Part shown: positions 8,868 to 16,783 of the stretch, piece by piece
Position numbering within the stretch: the first letter of the stretch is position 1
Layout of the letters: each line of letters starts with the position of its first letter
Source of the DNA: Pseudomonas paraeruginosa PA7
GTDB lineage: Bacteria; Pseudomonadota; Gammaproteobacteria; Pseudomonadales; Pseudomonadaceae
Length of the DNA stretch: 64,000 bases
Assembly: GCF_000017205.1 (NCBI RefSeq)
Contig: NC_009656.1
Coordinates: 248,001 to 312,000 of the forward strand
Reading direction: 5' to 3'
The notes under the pieces: generated by a model
Told to the model about the DNA's origin: nothing
The model's input: the letters and a program-made list of their open reading frames with translations, nothing else
Database searches by the model: none
Position numbers and translations under genes: made by a program

Positions 8868-10484
8868 ATGCTCGACTTCTCCGCCCACGCGCTTCCCTAC
8901 GCCTCGCAACGTTCGCCGGTCCATGCCCGCCGTGGCATGGTCGCCACCTCGCAGCCGCAGGCGGCGCAGGTCGGGCTGGAGATATTGCGCCGTGGTGGCA
9001 ACGCCATCGACGCGGCGATCGCCACCGCCGCCGCGCTGACGGTGGTCGAGCCGACCGGCTGCGGCATCGGCGGCGATGCCTTCGCCCTGGTCTGGACCCG
9101 CGGCCGCCTGCACGGCCTGGACGCCAGCGGGCGCGCGCCGGGCCTGCTCGACCGCGAGCGGGTGCGCGCTGCCGGTCATGACAGGATGCCGCTGTACGGC
9201 TGGACCCCGGTCACCGTGCCGGGTTGCCCGGCGGCCTGGGCCGAACTGTCGCGGCGCTTCGGCAAATTGCCGTTCGGGCAGTTGCTGCAACCGGCGATCG
9301 AGCTGGCCCGCGACGGTTTCCCGGTCTCGCCGGTGATCGCCCGCCTGTGGCAGGGCGGCCTGGACAAGTTCCGCGCGGCGCTGCCGCAACGGCCCGAGCT
9401 GCGGGCCTGGTTCGACGAGTTCCTCATCGACGGTCGGGCGCCGCGCGCCGGCGAGGTGTTCCGCCAGCCGGGGCAGGCCGACACCCTGGACGAGCTGGCG
9501 CGCAGCCAGTGCGAAAGCTTCTACCGCGGCGAACTGGCCAGGACCATCGCCGGCCACGCCGAGCACAGCGGCGGCTACCTGCGCCTGGACGACCTGGCTG
9601 GCTACCGGGCGCAGTGGGTCGAACCGATCGCGCTGAACTACCGTGGCTACGACGTCTGGGAGATCCCGCCGAGCGGCCAGGGCCTGATCGCCCTGATGAC
9701 CCTGAACATCCTCAAGGGCTTCGAGTTCGGCGAGCGCGATTGCGCGCAGACCTGGCACCGCCAGCTGGAGGCGATGAAGCTGGCCTATGTCGATGGCCTG
9801 CACTACATCAGCCAGCCGCGGTCGATGCGGGTCTCGGTCGAGGAACTGCTGCACGAGGACTACGCCGCCAGCCGCCGCGCGCTGATCGGCGCGCACGCGC
9901 TCGACCCCACGCCCGGCCAGCCGAAGCCGGGCGGCACGGTGTATCTGGCCTGCGGCGACGAGGAGGGCAACCTGGTCTCGTTCATCCAGAGCAACTACCA
10001 CGGCTTCGGCTCCGGCGTGGTGGTGCCCGGCACCGGCATCGCCTTGCAGAACCGCGGCGCCGAGTTCAGCCTCGACCCGGACCACGTGAATTGCCTGGAG
10101 CCGGGCAAGCAGACCTTCCACACCATCATCCCCGGTTTCCTCAGCAAGGACGGCATACCGCTCGGCCCGTTCGGCGTGATGGGCGCCTACATGCAGCCGC
10201 AGGGCCACGTGCAGATGGTGATGAACCTGGTGGACTTCGGCCTCAACCCCCAGGCCGCCCTCGACGCGCCGCGCTGGCAGTGGCTGGGCGGGCTGCGCGT
10301 CGGCATCGAGCACGCCGCGCCGCGCGCGCTGGCGACGGAGCTGGCGCAGCGTGGGCACCAGGTGGAGATCGCCTACGACTCGACCAGCTACGGGCGCGGC
10401 CAGATCGTCCTGCGTGACCCGGCCAGCGGCGTGCTCTGTGGCGGCACCGAGCCGCGCACCGACTCGCAGATCGCGGTGTGGTGA
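8868..10484 (+). CDS. Gamma-glutamyltranspeptidase-like Ntn-hydrolase
   Basis: 538 residues. N-terminal landmarks of the GGT family are clear: GMVATSQP, then GGNAIDAAIA near residue 45 and GCGIGGDAF near residue 64. The predicted self-cleavage site and nucleophile is Thr357 in GGTVYLACGDEEGN, followed by SFIQSN and GSG. Members of this subgroup use TVY at the nucleophile instead of the TTHLSV motif of classical GGT. No signal peptide is present, unlike classical periplasmic GGT, so a cytoplasmic location and a substrate other than glutathione (a gamma-glutamyl amide or an acyl-amino acid) are plausible. It is divergent from an AraC regulator gene. Function beyond the family is inferred. Confidence 0.88.
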   Translation: MLDFSAHALPYASQRSPVHARRGMVATSQPQAAQVGLEILRRGGNAIDAAIATAAALTVVEPTGCGIGGDAFALVWTRGRLHGLDASGRAPGLLDRERVRAAGHDRMPLYGWTPVTVPGCPAAWAELSRRFGKLPFGQLLQPAIELARDGFPVSPVIARLWQGGLDKFRAALPQRPELRAWFDEFLIDGRAPRAGEVFRQPGQADTLDELARSQCESFYRGELARTIAGHAEHSGGYLRLDDLAGYRAQWVEPIALNYRGYDVWEIPPSGQGLIALMTLNILKGFEFGERDCAQTWHRQLEAMKLAYVDGLHYISQPRSMRVSVEELLHEDYAASRRALIGAHALDPTPGQPKPGGTVYLACGDEEGNLVSFIQSNYHGFGSGVVVPGTGIALQNRGAEFSLDPDHVNCLEPGKQTFHTIIPGFLSKDGIPLGPFGVMGAYMQPQGHVQMVMNLVDFGLNPQAALDAPRWQWLGGLRVGIEHAAPRALATELAQRGHQVEIAYDSTSYGRGQIVLRDPASGVLCGGTEPRTDSQIAVW

Positions 10485-11147
10485 GGGACTCATGTGGGGG
10501 AGGCGGGCAGACCCGTCCGGCGGATAACGCCCGGGGCGCATCCGCTCTGCGGATGGCGAAACAGGAAGTCCCGGTGGGCATGAGAAGCAGCCAGGCTACG
10601 CGGTGCTCACGCGCGCTCCGCTACGCAACATCGAGGGTGTCATGACATTGGAGCCTTGCCGGCCCTGGCGAATCTATCCCCGGGCGTCCCGAAACCCGAC
10701 GAAAAGCCCCATTCGGGGATGAATTCCGCCCGCCGTCTCTGGCATCATCCGCGCCGCTTCTCGCCCGTCTGCCGGGGCGGCGATGTGTAGAAACACCACG
10801 CACTTTTTTGTGTACAAAAGTCTGCTGATTCTTTTTGTCACAAATCGTTTTTGTGTATCCAGTTTTCTTCGCGCTGCCCACCCAAAGTCGAGCACGCCCC
10901 TCCCGGCCACGCACCAGCGCAAGGCAAAAGCTGTCCTTGGGGTCAGGTTTTTGCCGTCGTAGAGAGGTTGGAGGCACTTCGCCGCCTTTGTCCAAAACAC
11001 TGAAAAAACAGGCGTTCCCTTCGCCGCAGGAAACCCGGCGAAGCGTCCGCGCCGTCTTGGCTTCGTTCTTGCTATCCATGGCGAGGCCTGACCGCTCGGA
11101 CAGGTTCGCCCACTAGAAAAAAAGCTATCCACTCCAGGAGCGTTTCA
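10485..11147. other. Long non-coding gap before the Tsx-like gene
   Basis: 663 bases without a convincing gene. A short CATCCGC/GCGGATG hairpin stands at 10539-10555. An AT-rich tract at 10800-10860, unusual here, holds the sequence TTTTTGTGTA twice (10805-10814 and 10848-10857) with TTTTTGTCA between (10832-10840), and a TTTTGT-GT-ACAAAA palindrome (10806-10819). The part from 10860 to 11100 is open on the minus strand in two frames, but the predicted peptides are basic, Cys-containing and unlike any protein I know. The tract ends with AGGAG nine bases before the gene at 11148. A long regulated leader is possible. Confidence 0.5.
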
Positions 11148-11984
11148 ATGAGCCGCACACTCGCCACCGTGATGCTAGCCGGGGGGCTGCTGGCCGCAGG
11201 CCAGGCCGTCGCCGAAGACCATGACATGACGCCGACCCACGAGACCGACTCGGGGCCGCTGCTCTGGCACAACGAGAGCCTGACCTACCTCTACGGCAAG
11301 AACTTCAAGATCAACCCGCCGATCCAGCAGACCTTCACCCTGGAACACGCCAGCGGCTGGACCTGGGGCGACCTGTTCATCTTCTTCGACCAGATCAACT
11401 ACAACGGCAAGGAAGACGCCAGCAACGGCAAGAACACCTACTATGGCGAGATCACTCCGCGCCTGAGCTTCGGCAAGCTGACCGGCGCGGACCTGTCCTT
11501 CGGCCCGGTGAAGGACGTGCTGCTGGCCGGCACCTACGAGTTCGGCGAGGGCGACACCGAGGCCTACCTGCTCGGCCCGGGCTTCGACCTGGCGATTCCC
11601 GGCTTCGACTACTTCCAGCTCAACTTCTACTACCGCAAGCCCGACGGCAACCGCGTGCGCGCCGGCGCCTGGCAGATCACCCCGGTGTGGTCCTACACCA
11701 TCCCGGTAGGCAACTCCGACATCCTCATCGACGGCTACATGGACTGGGTGATCAACAACAAGAGCGCCAGCACCAGCCGCCGCAACCAGAGCGACTACCA
11801 CGCCAACCTGCACTTCAACCCACAGGTCAAGTACGACCTGGGCAAGGCCCTCGGCTACGAGCCGAAGCACCTGTACGTGGGCCTGGAGTACGACTACTGG
11901 TCCGACAAGTACGGTGTGAAGGACTCGCAGTACTTCACCACCGACCAGAACACCGCCAGCTTCCTGGTCAAGTACCACTTCTGA
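11148..11984 (+). CDS. Tsx-like nucleoside-specific outer-membrane channel
   Basis: 278 residues with a signal peptide ending in GQAVA near residue 22. The mature part is a beta-barrel of Tsx type: an early SLTYLYGKNF strand, the family signature FTLEHASGWTWGDLFIFFDQ, later GLEYDYWSDKYGV and a terminal strand ending in KYHF with the C-terminal Phe needed for Bam insertion. Tsx proteins take up nucleosides. The next gene is an NCS2 nucleobase permease and the one after that a RutR-type regulator, so an import role for purines, pyrimidines or their nucleosides is likely. The start has AGGAG nine bases upstream. Confidence 0.85.
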   Translation: MSRTLATVMLAGGLLAAGQAVAEDHDMTPTHETDSGPLLWHNESLTYLYGKNFKINPPIQQTFTLEHASGWTWGDLFIFFDQINYNGKEDASNGKNTYYGEITPRLSFGKLTGADLSFGPVKDVLLAGTYEFGEGDTEAYLLGPGFDLAIPGFDYFQLNFYYRKPDGNRVRAGAWQITPVWSYTIPVGNSDILIDGYMDWVINNKSASTSRRNQSDYHANLHFNPQVKYDLGKALGYEPKHLYVGLEYDYWSDKYGVKDSQYFTTDQNTASFLVKYHF

Positions 11985-11993
11985 GTTCGTGGC

Positions 11994-12059
11994 GCGGGGC
12001 TCCGGCCCCGCCCCGCCAGCGCGCCCCGACATTGCGCGCCGTGCTTCGGCACGGTGCGC
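11994..12059 (+). terminator. Two GC-rich hairpins after the Tsx-like gene
   Basis: First hairpin: GCGGGGC/GCCCCGC with a TCCG loop (11994-12011). Second hairpin: an 11-bp stem, one G-U pair included, capped by a stable TTCG tetraloop (12034-12059). Neither is followed by a T run. They probably define or protect the 3' end of the Tsx-like mRNA. Confidence 0.45.
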
Positions 12060-12227
12060 GGCGGTCACCTCCGTCGCCCTTGCGTTTGTCTATCGTTGCC
12101 TGCTCGACCCGCGCCGGGCGTGCCTTGCAGCCTGGGCGGCAGGAATAAGCTGATCACCTGGACAGTTTCTTGCAGAAGCCGTGCATTCTCCTCGCCGCCC
12201 GAGGAGCGCCACCCTGAGACGGCCCCG

Positions 12228-13634
12228 ATGCACAGCGAAGAACAACGCCCCCACGACCTCATCTACGGCCTCGACGACCGGCCGCGCCCGCTTCCCGCCT
12301 TCCTTGCCGCGCTACAGCACGTGCTGGCCAGCTTCGTCGGCATCGTCACTCCGCCGCTGGTGATCGGCTCGCTGCTCGGCCTCGGCGAGCACCTGCCGTA
12401 CCTGATCAGCATGGCGCTGACGGTTTCCGGCGTCGGGACCCTGATCCAGGCGCGCCGGCCGTTCGGCATCGGCGCCGGGATGATCTGCCTGCAGGGCACC
12501 AGCTTCGCCTTCCTCGGCGCGGTGCTGGCCGCCGGCATGCTGGTGAAGCAGCGCGGCGGCGGTCCCGAAGATATTCTCGCGATGATCTTCGGCGTGTGTT
12601 TCTTCGGCGCCTTCGTGCAGATCGTCCTCAGTCGTTTCCTCGGTCACCTGCGGCGGGTGATCACGCCGCTGGTGACCGGTATCGTCATCACCCTGATCGG
12701 CGTCAGCCTGATCAAGGTCGGCATCACCGACCTCGGCGGCGGCGCCGGGGCCGCCGACTTCGGCGCGCCGGCCAACCTGGCGCTGGGCGCGCTGGTGCTG
12801 CTGAGCATCGTCCTGCTGAACCGCTCGCGCCTGCCCTGGCTGCGCCTGGCGGCGATCGTCGGCGGCCTGGCGCTGGGCACCCTGGCGGCCTGGGCGACCG
12901 GTGTGTTCGTGCCGCGGCCGCTGCCCGAGCTGCCGCTGCTCAGCCTGCCGCAGCCGTTCCGTTTCGGCTTCGCCTTCGACTGGATGGCGTTCCTGCCGGT
13001 GGCGCTGATCTACCTGATCAGCAGCATCGAGACGGTCGGCGACCTGACCGCCAACTGCATGCTCTCGCGCCAGCCGCTGGACGGGCCGAAATACCTCGAA
13101 CGGTTGCGCGGCGGGGTGCTCGGCGACGGCGTCAGCTGCCTGCTGGCAGCCACCTTCAGCGCCTTCCCGAACACCACCTTCGCGCAGAACAACGGGGTCA
13201 TCCAGCTCACCGGGGTGGCCAGCCGGCACGTCGGCATCTACATCGGCGGCGTGTTGCTGGCGCTCGGCCTGTTCCCCTGGATCGGCGCGATCCTCCAGCA
13301 GATCCCCAAGCCGGTACTCGGCGGCGCCACCCTGGTGATGTTCGGCAGCGTCGCCGCCGCCGGCATCCGCATCCTCGGCCAGACCGCCATGGATCGCCGC
13401 AGCGTGCTGATCATCGCCGCCTCGTTCGGCGTCGGCCTCGGCGTCGCCGCCCAGCCGACCCTGCTCGACCAGATGCCGGCGGTGGTGAAGACCCTGTTCG
13501 ATTCGGCGATCACCAGCGGCGGCGTCACCGCCATCCTGCTCAACCTGCTGCTGCCCGAGGAGCGTGTTGCCCAAGCGCCGCTGGGCAGCCCGGAGGGCGG
13601 CGCCCTGGCGCGCTGGCGCAAGCCGCTGGGTTGA
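12228..13634 (+). CDS. NCS2-family nucleobase (xanthine/uracil-type) permease
   Basis: 468 residues from the ATG at 12228, chosen because the protein then begins with the normal short cytoplasmic tail (MHSEEQRPHDLIYGLDDRP) before the first membrane helix; a longer frame opens at 12054 but its extra residues look non-coding. About 12-14 hydrophobic segments are visible. NCS2 landmarks include QHVLASFVG in TM1, the motif region GLxQ (ICLQGTSFAFLGA), ETVGD (SSIETVGDLTANC) in TM8 and an NNTFAQNNGVI-type region with NT and NG. ETVGD-type members transport xanthine, uric acid or uracil with protons. The flanking genes support a nucleobase role; the exact substrate cannot be read off. Confidence 0.88.
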   Translation: MHSEEQRPHDLIYGLDDRPRPLPAFLAALQHVLASFVGIVTPPLVIGSLLGLGEHLPYLISMALTVSGVGTLIQARRPFGIGAGMICLQGTSFAFLGAVLAAGMLVKQRGGGPEDILAMIFGVCFFGAFVQIVLSRFLGHLRRVITPLVTGIVITLIGVSLIKVGITDLGGGAGAADFGAPANLALGALVLLSIVLLNRSRLPWLRLAAIVGGLALGTLAAWATGVFVPRPLPELPLLSLPQPFRFGFAFDWMAFLPVALIYLISSIETVGDLTANCMLSRQPLDGPKYLERLRGGVLGDGVSCLLAATFSAFPNTTFAQNNGVIQLTGVASRHVGIYIGGVLLALGLFPWIGAILQQIPKPVLGGATLVMFGSVAAAGIRILGQTAMDRRSVLIIAASFGVGLGVAAQPTLLDQMPAVVKTLFDSAITSGGVTAILLNLLLPEERVAQAPLGSPEGGALARWRKPLG

Positions 13635-13726
13635 TACGCGCGTTTGCAAATTTTTCCACCCGCGGCTTGTGTGTCCCGGCCGCGCTGGGGTATCAACGCG
13701 GGGACCTCGTCGATGGAAGCCGCCGC

Positions 13727-14392
13727 ATGACCCTGACAGTGCCCGCCCACGCCCCGGACGCCCGCGACAAGCCGGCCGGGCGCATTCGCCAGAAGAACGA
13801 GGAAGCGATCCTCGCCGCGGCCGAGGAGGAGTTCGCCCGCCACGGCTTCAAGGGCACCAGCATGAACACCATCGCGCAGAACGTCGGCCTGCCCAAGGCC
13901 AACCTGCACTACTACTTCGGCAACAAGCTGGGCCTCTACACGGCGGTGCTGAGCAACATCCTCGAACTCTGGGACGGCACCTTCAACACCCTCGGCCCCG
14001 GAGACGATCCGGCCGAGGCGCTGGCCGGCTACATCCGCGCCAAGATGGAATTCTCCCGCCGCTACCCGCTGGCCTCGCGGATCTTCGCCATGGAGATCAT
14101 CAGCGGCGGTGAGTGCCTCACCGCGCACTTCAACCAGGACTACCGCAGCTGGTTCCGCGGCCGTGCGGCGGTCTTCGAGGCCTGGATCGCCGCCGGGCGG
14201 ATGGACCCGGTGGATCCCGTGCACCTGATCTTCCTGCTCTGGGGCAGCACCCAGCACTACGCCGACTTCGCCACCCAGATCGGCCTGGTCACCGGACGCA
14301 AGCGCCTGTCGAAGCAGGACTTCGCCGCCGCGACCGAGAACCTGGTGCGGATCATCCTCAAGGGCTGCGGCCTGACCCCGCCGGCGGCCTGA
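13727..14392 (+). CDS. RutR-like TetR-family regulator
   Basis: 221 residues. The N-terminal HTH has the TetR form (ILAAAEEEFARHGFKGTSM, then IAQNVGLPKANLHYYFGNK). The C-terminal domain carries features of the RutR/YcdC subgroup: EFSRRYPLASRIFAMEII and LIFLLWGSTQHYADFA. RutR proteins sense uracil or thymine and control pyrimidine and purine use. It begins 92 bases after the permease and is followed four bases later by the YigZ-like gene. An 8-bp inverted repeat GTTGATAC/GTATCAAC (13630-13637 and 13690-13697) flanks the gap before it and could hold an operator, though the spacing is wide. Confidence 0.85.
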   Translation: MTLTVPAHAPDARDKPAGRIRQKNEEAILAAAEEEFARHGFKGTSMNTIAQNVGLPKANLHYYFGNKLGLYTAVLSNILELWDGTFNTLGPGDDPAEALAGYIRAKMEFSRRYPLASRIFAMEIISGGECLTAHFNQDYRSWFRGRAAVFEAWIAAGRMDPVDPVHLIFLLWGSTQHYADFATQIGLVTGRKRLSKQDFAAATENLVRIILKGCGLTPPAA

Positions 14393-14396
14393 ACCG

Positions 14397-14987
14397 ATGC
14401 CGAGCACCCTGCAAGGCCTCGCCGAGTTCCGCGAGGAGATCCGCAAGAGCCGTTTCCACACCATTGCCGCGCCGGTCGCCGACGAAGGCGCGGCGCAGGC
14501 GTTCATCGCCGCCCACCGCGATGCCTCCGCCGGGCATAACTGCTGGGCCTGGAAGTGCGGCGCGCAGTACCGCTTCAGCGACGACGGCGAACCCGGCGGC
14601 AGCGCCGGACGGCCGATCCTGGCGGCCATCGAGGGCCAGGACATGGACTGCGTGGCGGTGCTGGTCAGCCGCTGGTTCGGCGGCATCAAGCTCGGTACCG
14701 GCGGCCTTGCCCGCGCCTATGGCGGCGGCGCGGCCAAGTGCCTGCAGCAGGCACCGCGCCGCGAACTGGTCGAGCGTTGCCGGGTGCGCTTCGCCTGTGC
14801 CTTCGCCGAGCACGCGCTGCTCAAGGCGCGCAGCCTGGCGCTGGGTGCGCGGGTGGAGGAGGAAGAGTACCGCGCCGATGGCGTCGGCCTGGTCCTGGAA
14901 TTGCCCGCGGCGCGCTTCGACGAGTTGCAGGCGTTGCTGGTGGACCTCAGCCGCGGCCAGGTGCGGCCACAGCGGCTGGAGGCCTGA
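14397..14987 (+). CDS. YigZ/IMPACT-family protein
   Basis: 196 residues. The N-terminal UPF0029 domain shows the family signature: KSRF near residue 16, NCWAWKCG, FSDDGEPGGSAGRPIL, then VSRWFGGIKLGTGGLARAYGG. A smaller ferredoxin-like C-terminal domain follows. Proteins of this family (E. coli YigZ, yeast YIH1, human IMPACT) have structure but no settled enzymatic role in bacteria; links to translation have been suggested. It starts four bases after the TetR gene and is probably co-transcribed with it, which may be incidental. It is convergent with siaD, the two stops being only four bases apart. Confidence 0.9.
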   Translation: MPSTLQGLAEFREEIRKSRFHTIAAPVADEGAAQAFIAAHRDASAGHNCWAWKCGAQYRFSDDGEPGGSAGRPILAAIEGQDMDCVAVLVSRWFGGIKLGTGGLARAYGGGAAKCLQQAPRRELVERCRVRFACAFAEHALLKARSLALGARVEEEEYRADGVGLVLELPAARFDELQALLVDLSRGQVRPQRLEA

Positions 14988-14991
14988 GCGC

Positions 14992-15819
14992 TCAGCGCGC
15001 CGGAGCTGGGCGCGGGCTGGCCGGGGTCGCCGGGACGGCGGCGAACACGCATTTGTCGCGGCCGCTGCGCTTGGCGTCGAGCAGCGCGGCGTCGGCGCGG
15101 TTGACGGTCTGCGAGTAGGTTTCGCCGATGCGATGCTCGGTGACGCCGACGCTGGCGGTGACGCTCAGCGCCTCGGTGCCGACCCGCACCGCCAGGGTCC
15201 GCACGCTGTCGCGCACGCGTTCGAGCACCGGGCCGGCGTCCTGCAGGCGGGTCTGCGGCAGCAGCAGGAGGAATTCCTCGCCGCCCCAGCGCCCGCACAG
15301 GTCGTATTCGCGCAGCTCGGACTCCATCGCCCGGGCGATCTCCACCAGCACCCGGTCGCCGCTGTCGTGGCCCCAGGTGTCGTTGACCTGCTTGAAGAAG
15401 TCCACGTCGAGCATCGCCAGCACGTAGCTCTGGCCGTGGCGCTGGGAACGCTCGTTCTCTTCCCGCAGGCGCTCGAGCAACATGCGCCGGTTCGGCAGGC
15501 CGGTGAGCGGGTCGCGGATCGAGGCTTCCTTCAGCGCCAGGTTGAGGTCGCGCATCATCTGCTGGTAGCGGTCGGAAATCCGCGCCACCTTCTCCAGGCG
15601 CCGCAGTTGCTTGTGGTAGCGCTCGGACAGCGTCAGGTTCTGCTCCCGCGCCATCGACTGGAAACCGTCGGAGATCCGCGCGATGCGTTCCAGCCGCACC
15701 AGTTGTTCCAGCGACTGCTGGCGCAGGCGGCCCAGCGCCTCGTGCAGCGGATGCCCATGGAAGCGCGGGTCGGCCAGCAGGCCGTCGATCCAGGCGTCCA
15801 GTTCGCGTTCGCGGCTCAT
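14992..15819 (-). CDS. siaD: SiaD, diguanylate cyclase
   Basis: 275 residues. The C-terminal GGDEF domain begins near residue 100 (IRDPLTGLPNRR), has the metal ligand Asp in LDVDFFKQVND (about 138-146), the active-site motif GGEEF at 179-183 and a product-inhibition I-site R-E-Y-D at 170-173. It therefore should make c-di-GMP and be feedback-inhibited. The N-terminal 100 residues are helical and contain a duplicated segment of about 32 residues. SiaD drives aggregation in response to SDS and is activated by unphosphorylated SiaC. It is the last gene of the siaABCD operon, six bases after siaC. Confidence 0.95.
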   Translation of the reverse strand: MSRERELDAWIDGLLADPRFHGHPLHEALGRLRQQSLEQLVRLERIARISDGFQSMAREQNLTLSERYHKQLRRLEKVARISDRYQQMMRDLNLALKEASIRDPLTGLPNRRMLLERLREENERSQRHGQSYVLAMLDVDFFKQVNDTWGHDSGDRVLVEIARAMESELREYDLCGRWGGEEFLLLLPQTRLQDAGPVLERVRDSVRTLAVRVGTEALSVTASVGVTEHRIGETYSQTVNRADAALLDAKRSGRDKCVFAAVPATPASPRPAPAR

Positions 15820-15825
15820 CGTCGG

Positions 15826-16206
15826 CTACTCGTCGTGGGCCTGGATGGCGAAGGGGAAGCTGCAGTCCTCGCGGAACTCCTCGGCCAGCTCGGCGACCCG
15901 TTCGTTGCGCCGGTCGTAGTGCCAGCGCAGGTCGATGGCACGGCCGCCCTGATGGGCTTCCTCGAGCAGGTCGAAGATGTCCATCATGGCCTTGATCGAA
16001 CTGGTGTTCAGGTACAGCAGGCGCAGGTCGAGTTCCAGCGGACGGCGCTCCTCGGCGAGGAAGCGCTCGACCCAGTCGATCACCTGGCCGAATAGTTCGT
16101 AGGAGTTTTCCGGGTAGGAGTCGCCTTGCATGGACAGGCGTCCGGCCTGCCAGTCGCCCTGGATGGCGGGCGTGGACTGGGTGCCGGGTATGTGCAGGTC
16201 ACTCAT
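15826..16206 (-). CDS. siaC: SiaC, phospho-switch activator of SiaD
   Basis: 126 residues, DUF1987 family, a STAS-like partner-switch protein. The published phosphorylation site, Thr68, is present in the motif YLNTSSIK. Unphosphorylated SiaC binds and activates SiaD; SiaB phosphorylates it and SiaA dephosphorylates it. The start has AGGAAG upstream. It lies between siaB (26 bases away) and siaD (6 bases away) in one operon. Confidence 0.95.
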   Translation of the reverse strand: MSDLHIPGTQSTPAIQGDWQAGRLSMQGDSYPENSYELFGQVIDWVERFLAEERRPLELDLRLLYLNTSSIKAMMDIFDLLEEAHQGGRAIDLRWHYDRRNERVAELAEEFREDCSFPFAIQAHDE

Positions 16207-16232
16207 GATGGTGTTCTTCCTAAAACACGGGG

Positions 16233-16775
16233 TCAGATCACGGCGCGCAGGCTGAAGAAGGCGCGCCCGTCGGGCTGCTCCTTCAGCGATGCGGCCAGTG
16301 GTTCGCTGGACTTGCGGGCGATGTCCAGCAGGCCGAGACCGGCACCGCTGGCGCTGCCGCTGTCGCGCGGGCGGCGCAGCTGCTCCTTGTAGGCGGCCTT
16401 GAGGGCGGCCTTGTCGAGGTTGGCGATGGCCTGGATGCTCTGCACCAGGCGCTGGCCGTCGTCGCGTTCCACCAGGTTGCCGGCGGAGACCACGTAGTGG
16501 CCGTCCTCGTTGCGGGCGATGGCTACGGTGGCCGCCGCCTCGTGTTCGCCGTAGCCCTTGAGGTTGGCGTAGTGGCGGATGTTCTGGGTCATCTCGATGT
16601 ACACCGCGAACACGTCCATCGCCTCGCTCGGCTTGGCCTGCTCGGCGTGCAGGTAGTTGCGCAAGGCGTGGCCGATCTCCTCGATCAGGCTGCGCGAGAT
16701 CGGTCCGTTGAAGCAGAGCAGGATGCGTTGGCGGGTGTAGCTTTCACGCATGGCCAGCAGGTCTAGCGTTTCCAT
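16233..16775 (-). CDS. siaB: SiaB, SiaC-specific protein kinase
   Basis: 180 residues, DUF6272/SiaB family with a GHKL-like ATPase fold. The N-box-like motif EMTQNIRHYA (about 61-70) and the glycine-rich GAGLGLLDIARK (about 144-155) are the ATP-binding elements. It phosphorylates SiaC on Thr68 and so keeps the cyclase SiaD off. The ATG at 16775 follows the siaA stop by eight bases. The frame is open far upstream inside siaA, but the high-scoring family start is METLDLLAMRESY. Confidence 0.93.
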   Translation of the reverse strand: METLDLLAMRESYTRQRILLCFNGPISRSLIEEIGHALRNYLHAEQAKPSEAMDVFAVYIEMTQNIRHYANLKGYGEHEAAATVAIARNEDGHYVVSAGNLVERDDGQRLVQSIQAIANLDKAALKAAYKEQLRRPRDSGSASGAGLGLLDIARKSSEPLAASLKEQPDGRAFFSLRAVI

Positions 16776-16783
16776 GGGTGCCC

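Noticed and set aside
10621..11132. Two overlapping minus-strand frames of 152 codons each
   Set aside because: Both are open over the same DNA in different frames, with improbable basic composition and no ribosome site; treated as chance frames in GC-rich DNA.
14113..16095. 660-codon plus-strand frame
   Set aside because: It crosses the TetR and YigZ genes in another frame and siaD/siaC in antisense; no domain is visible.
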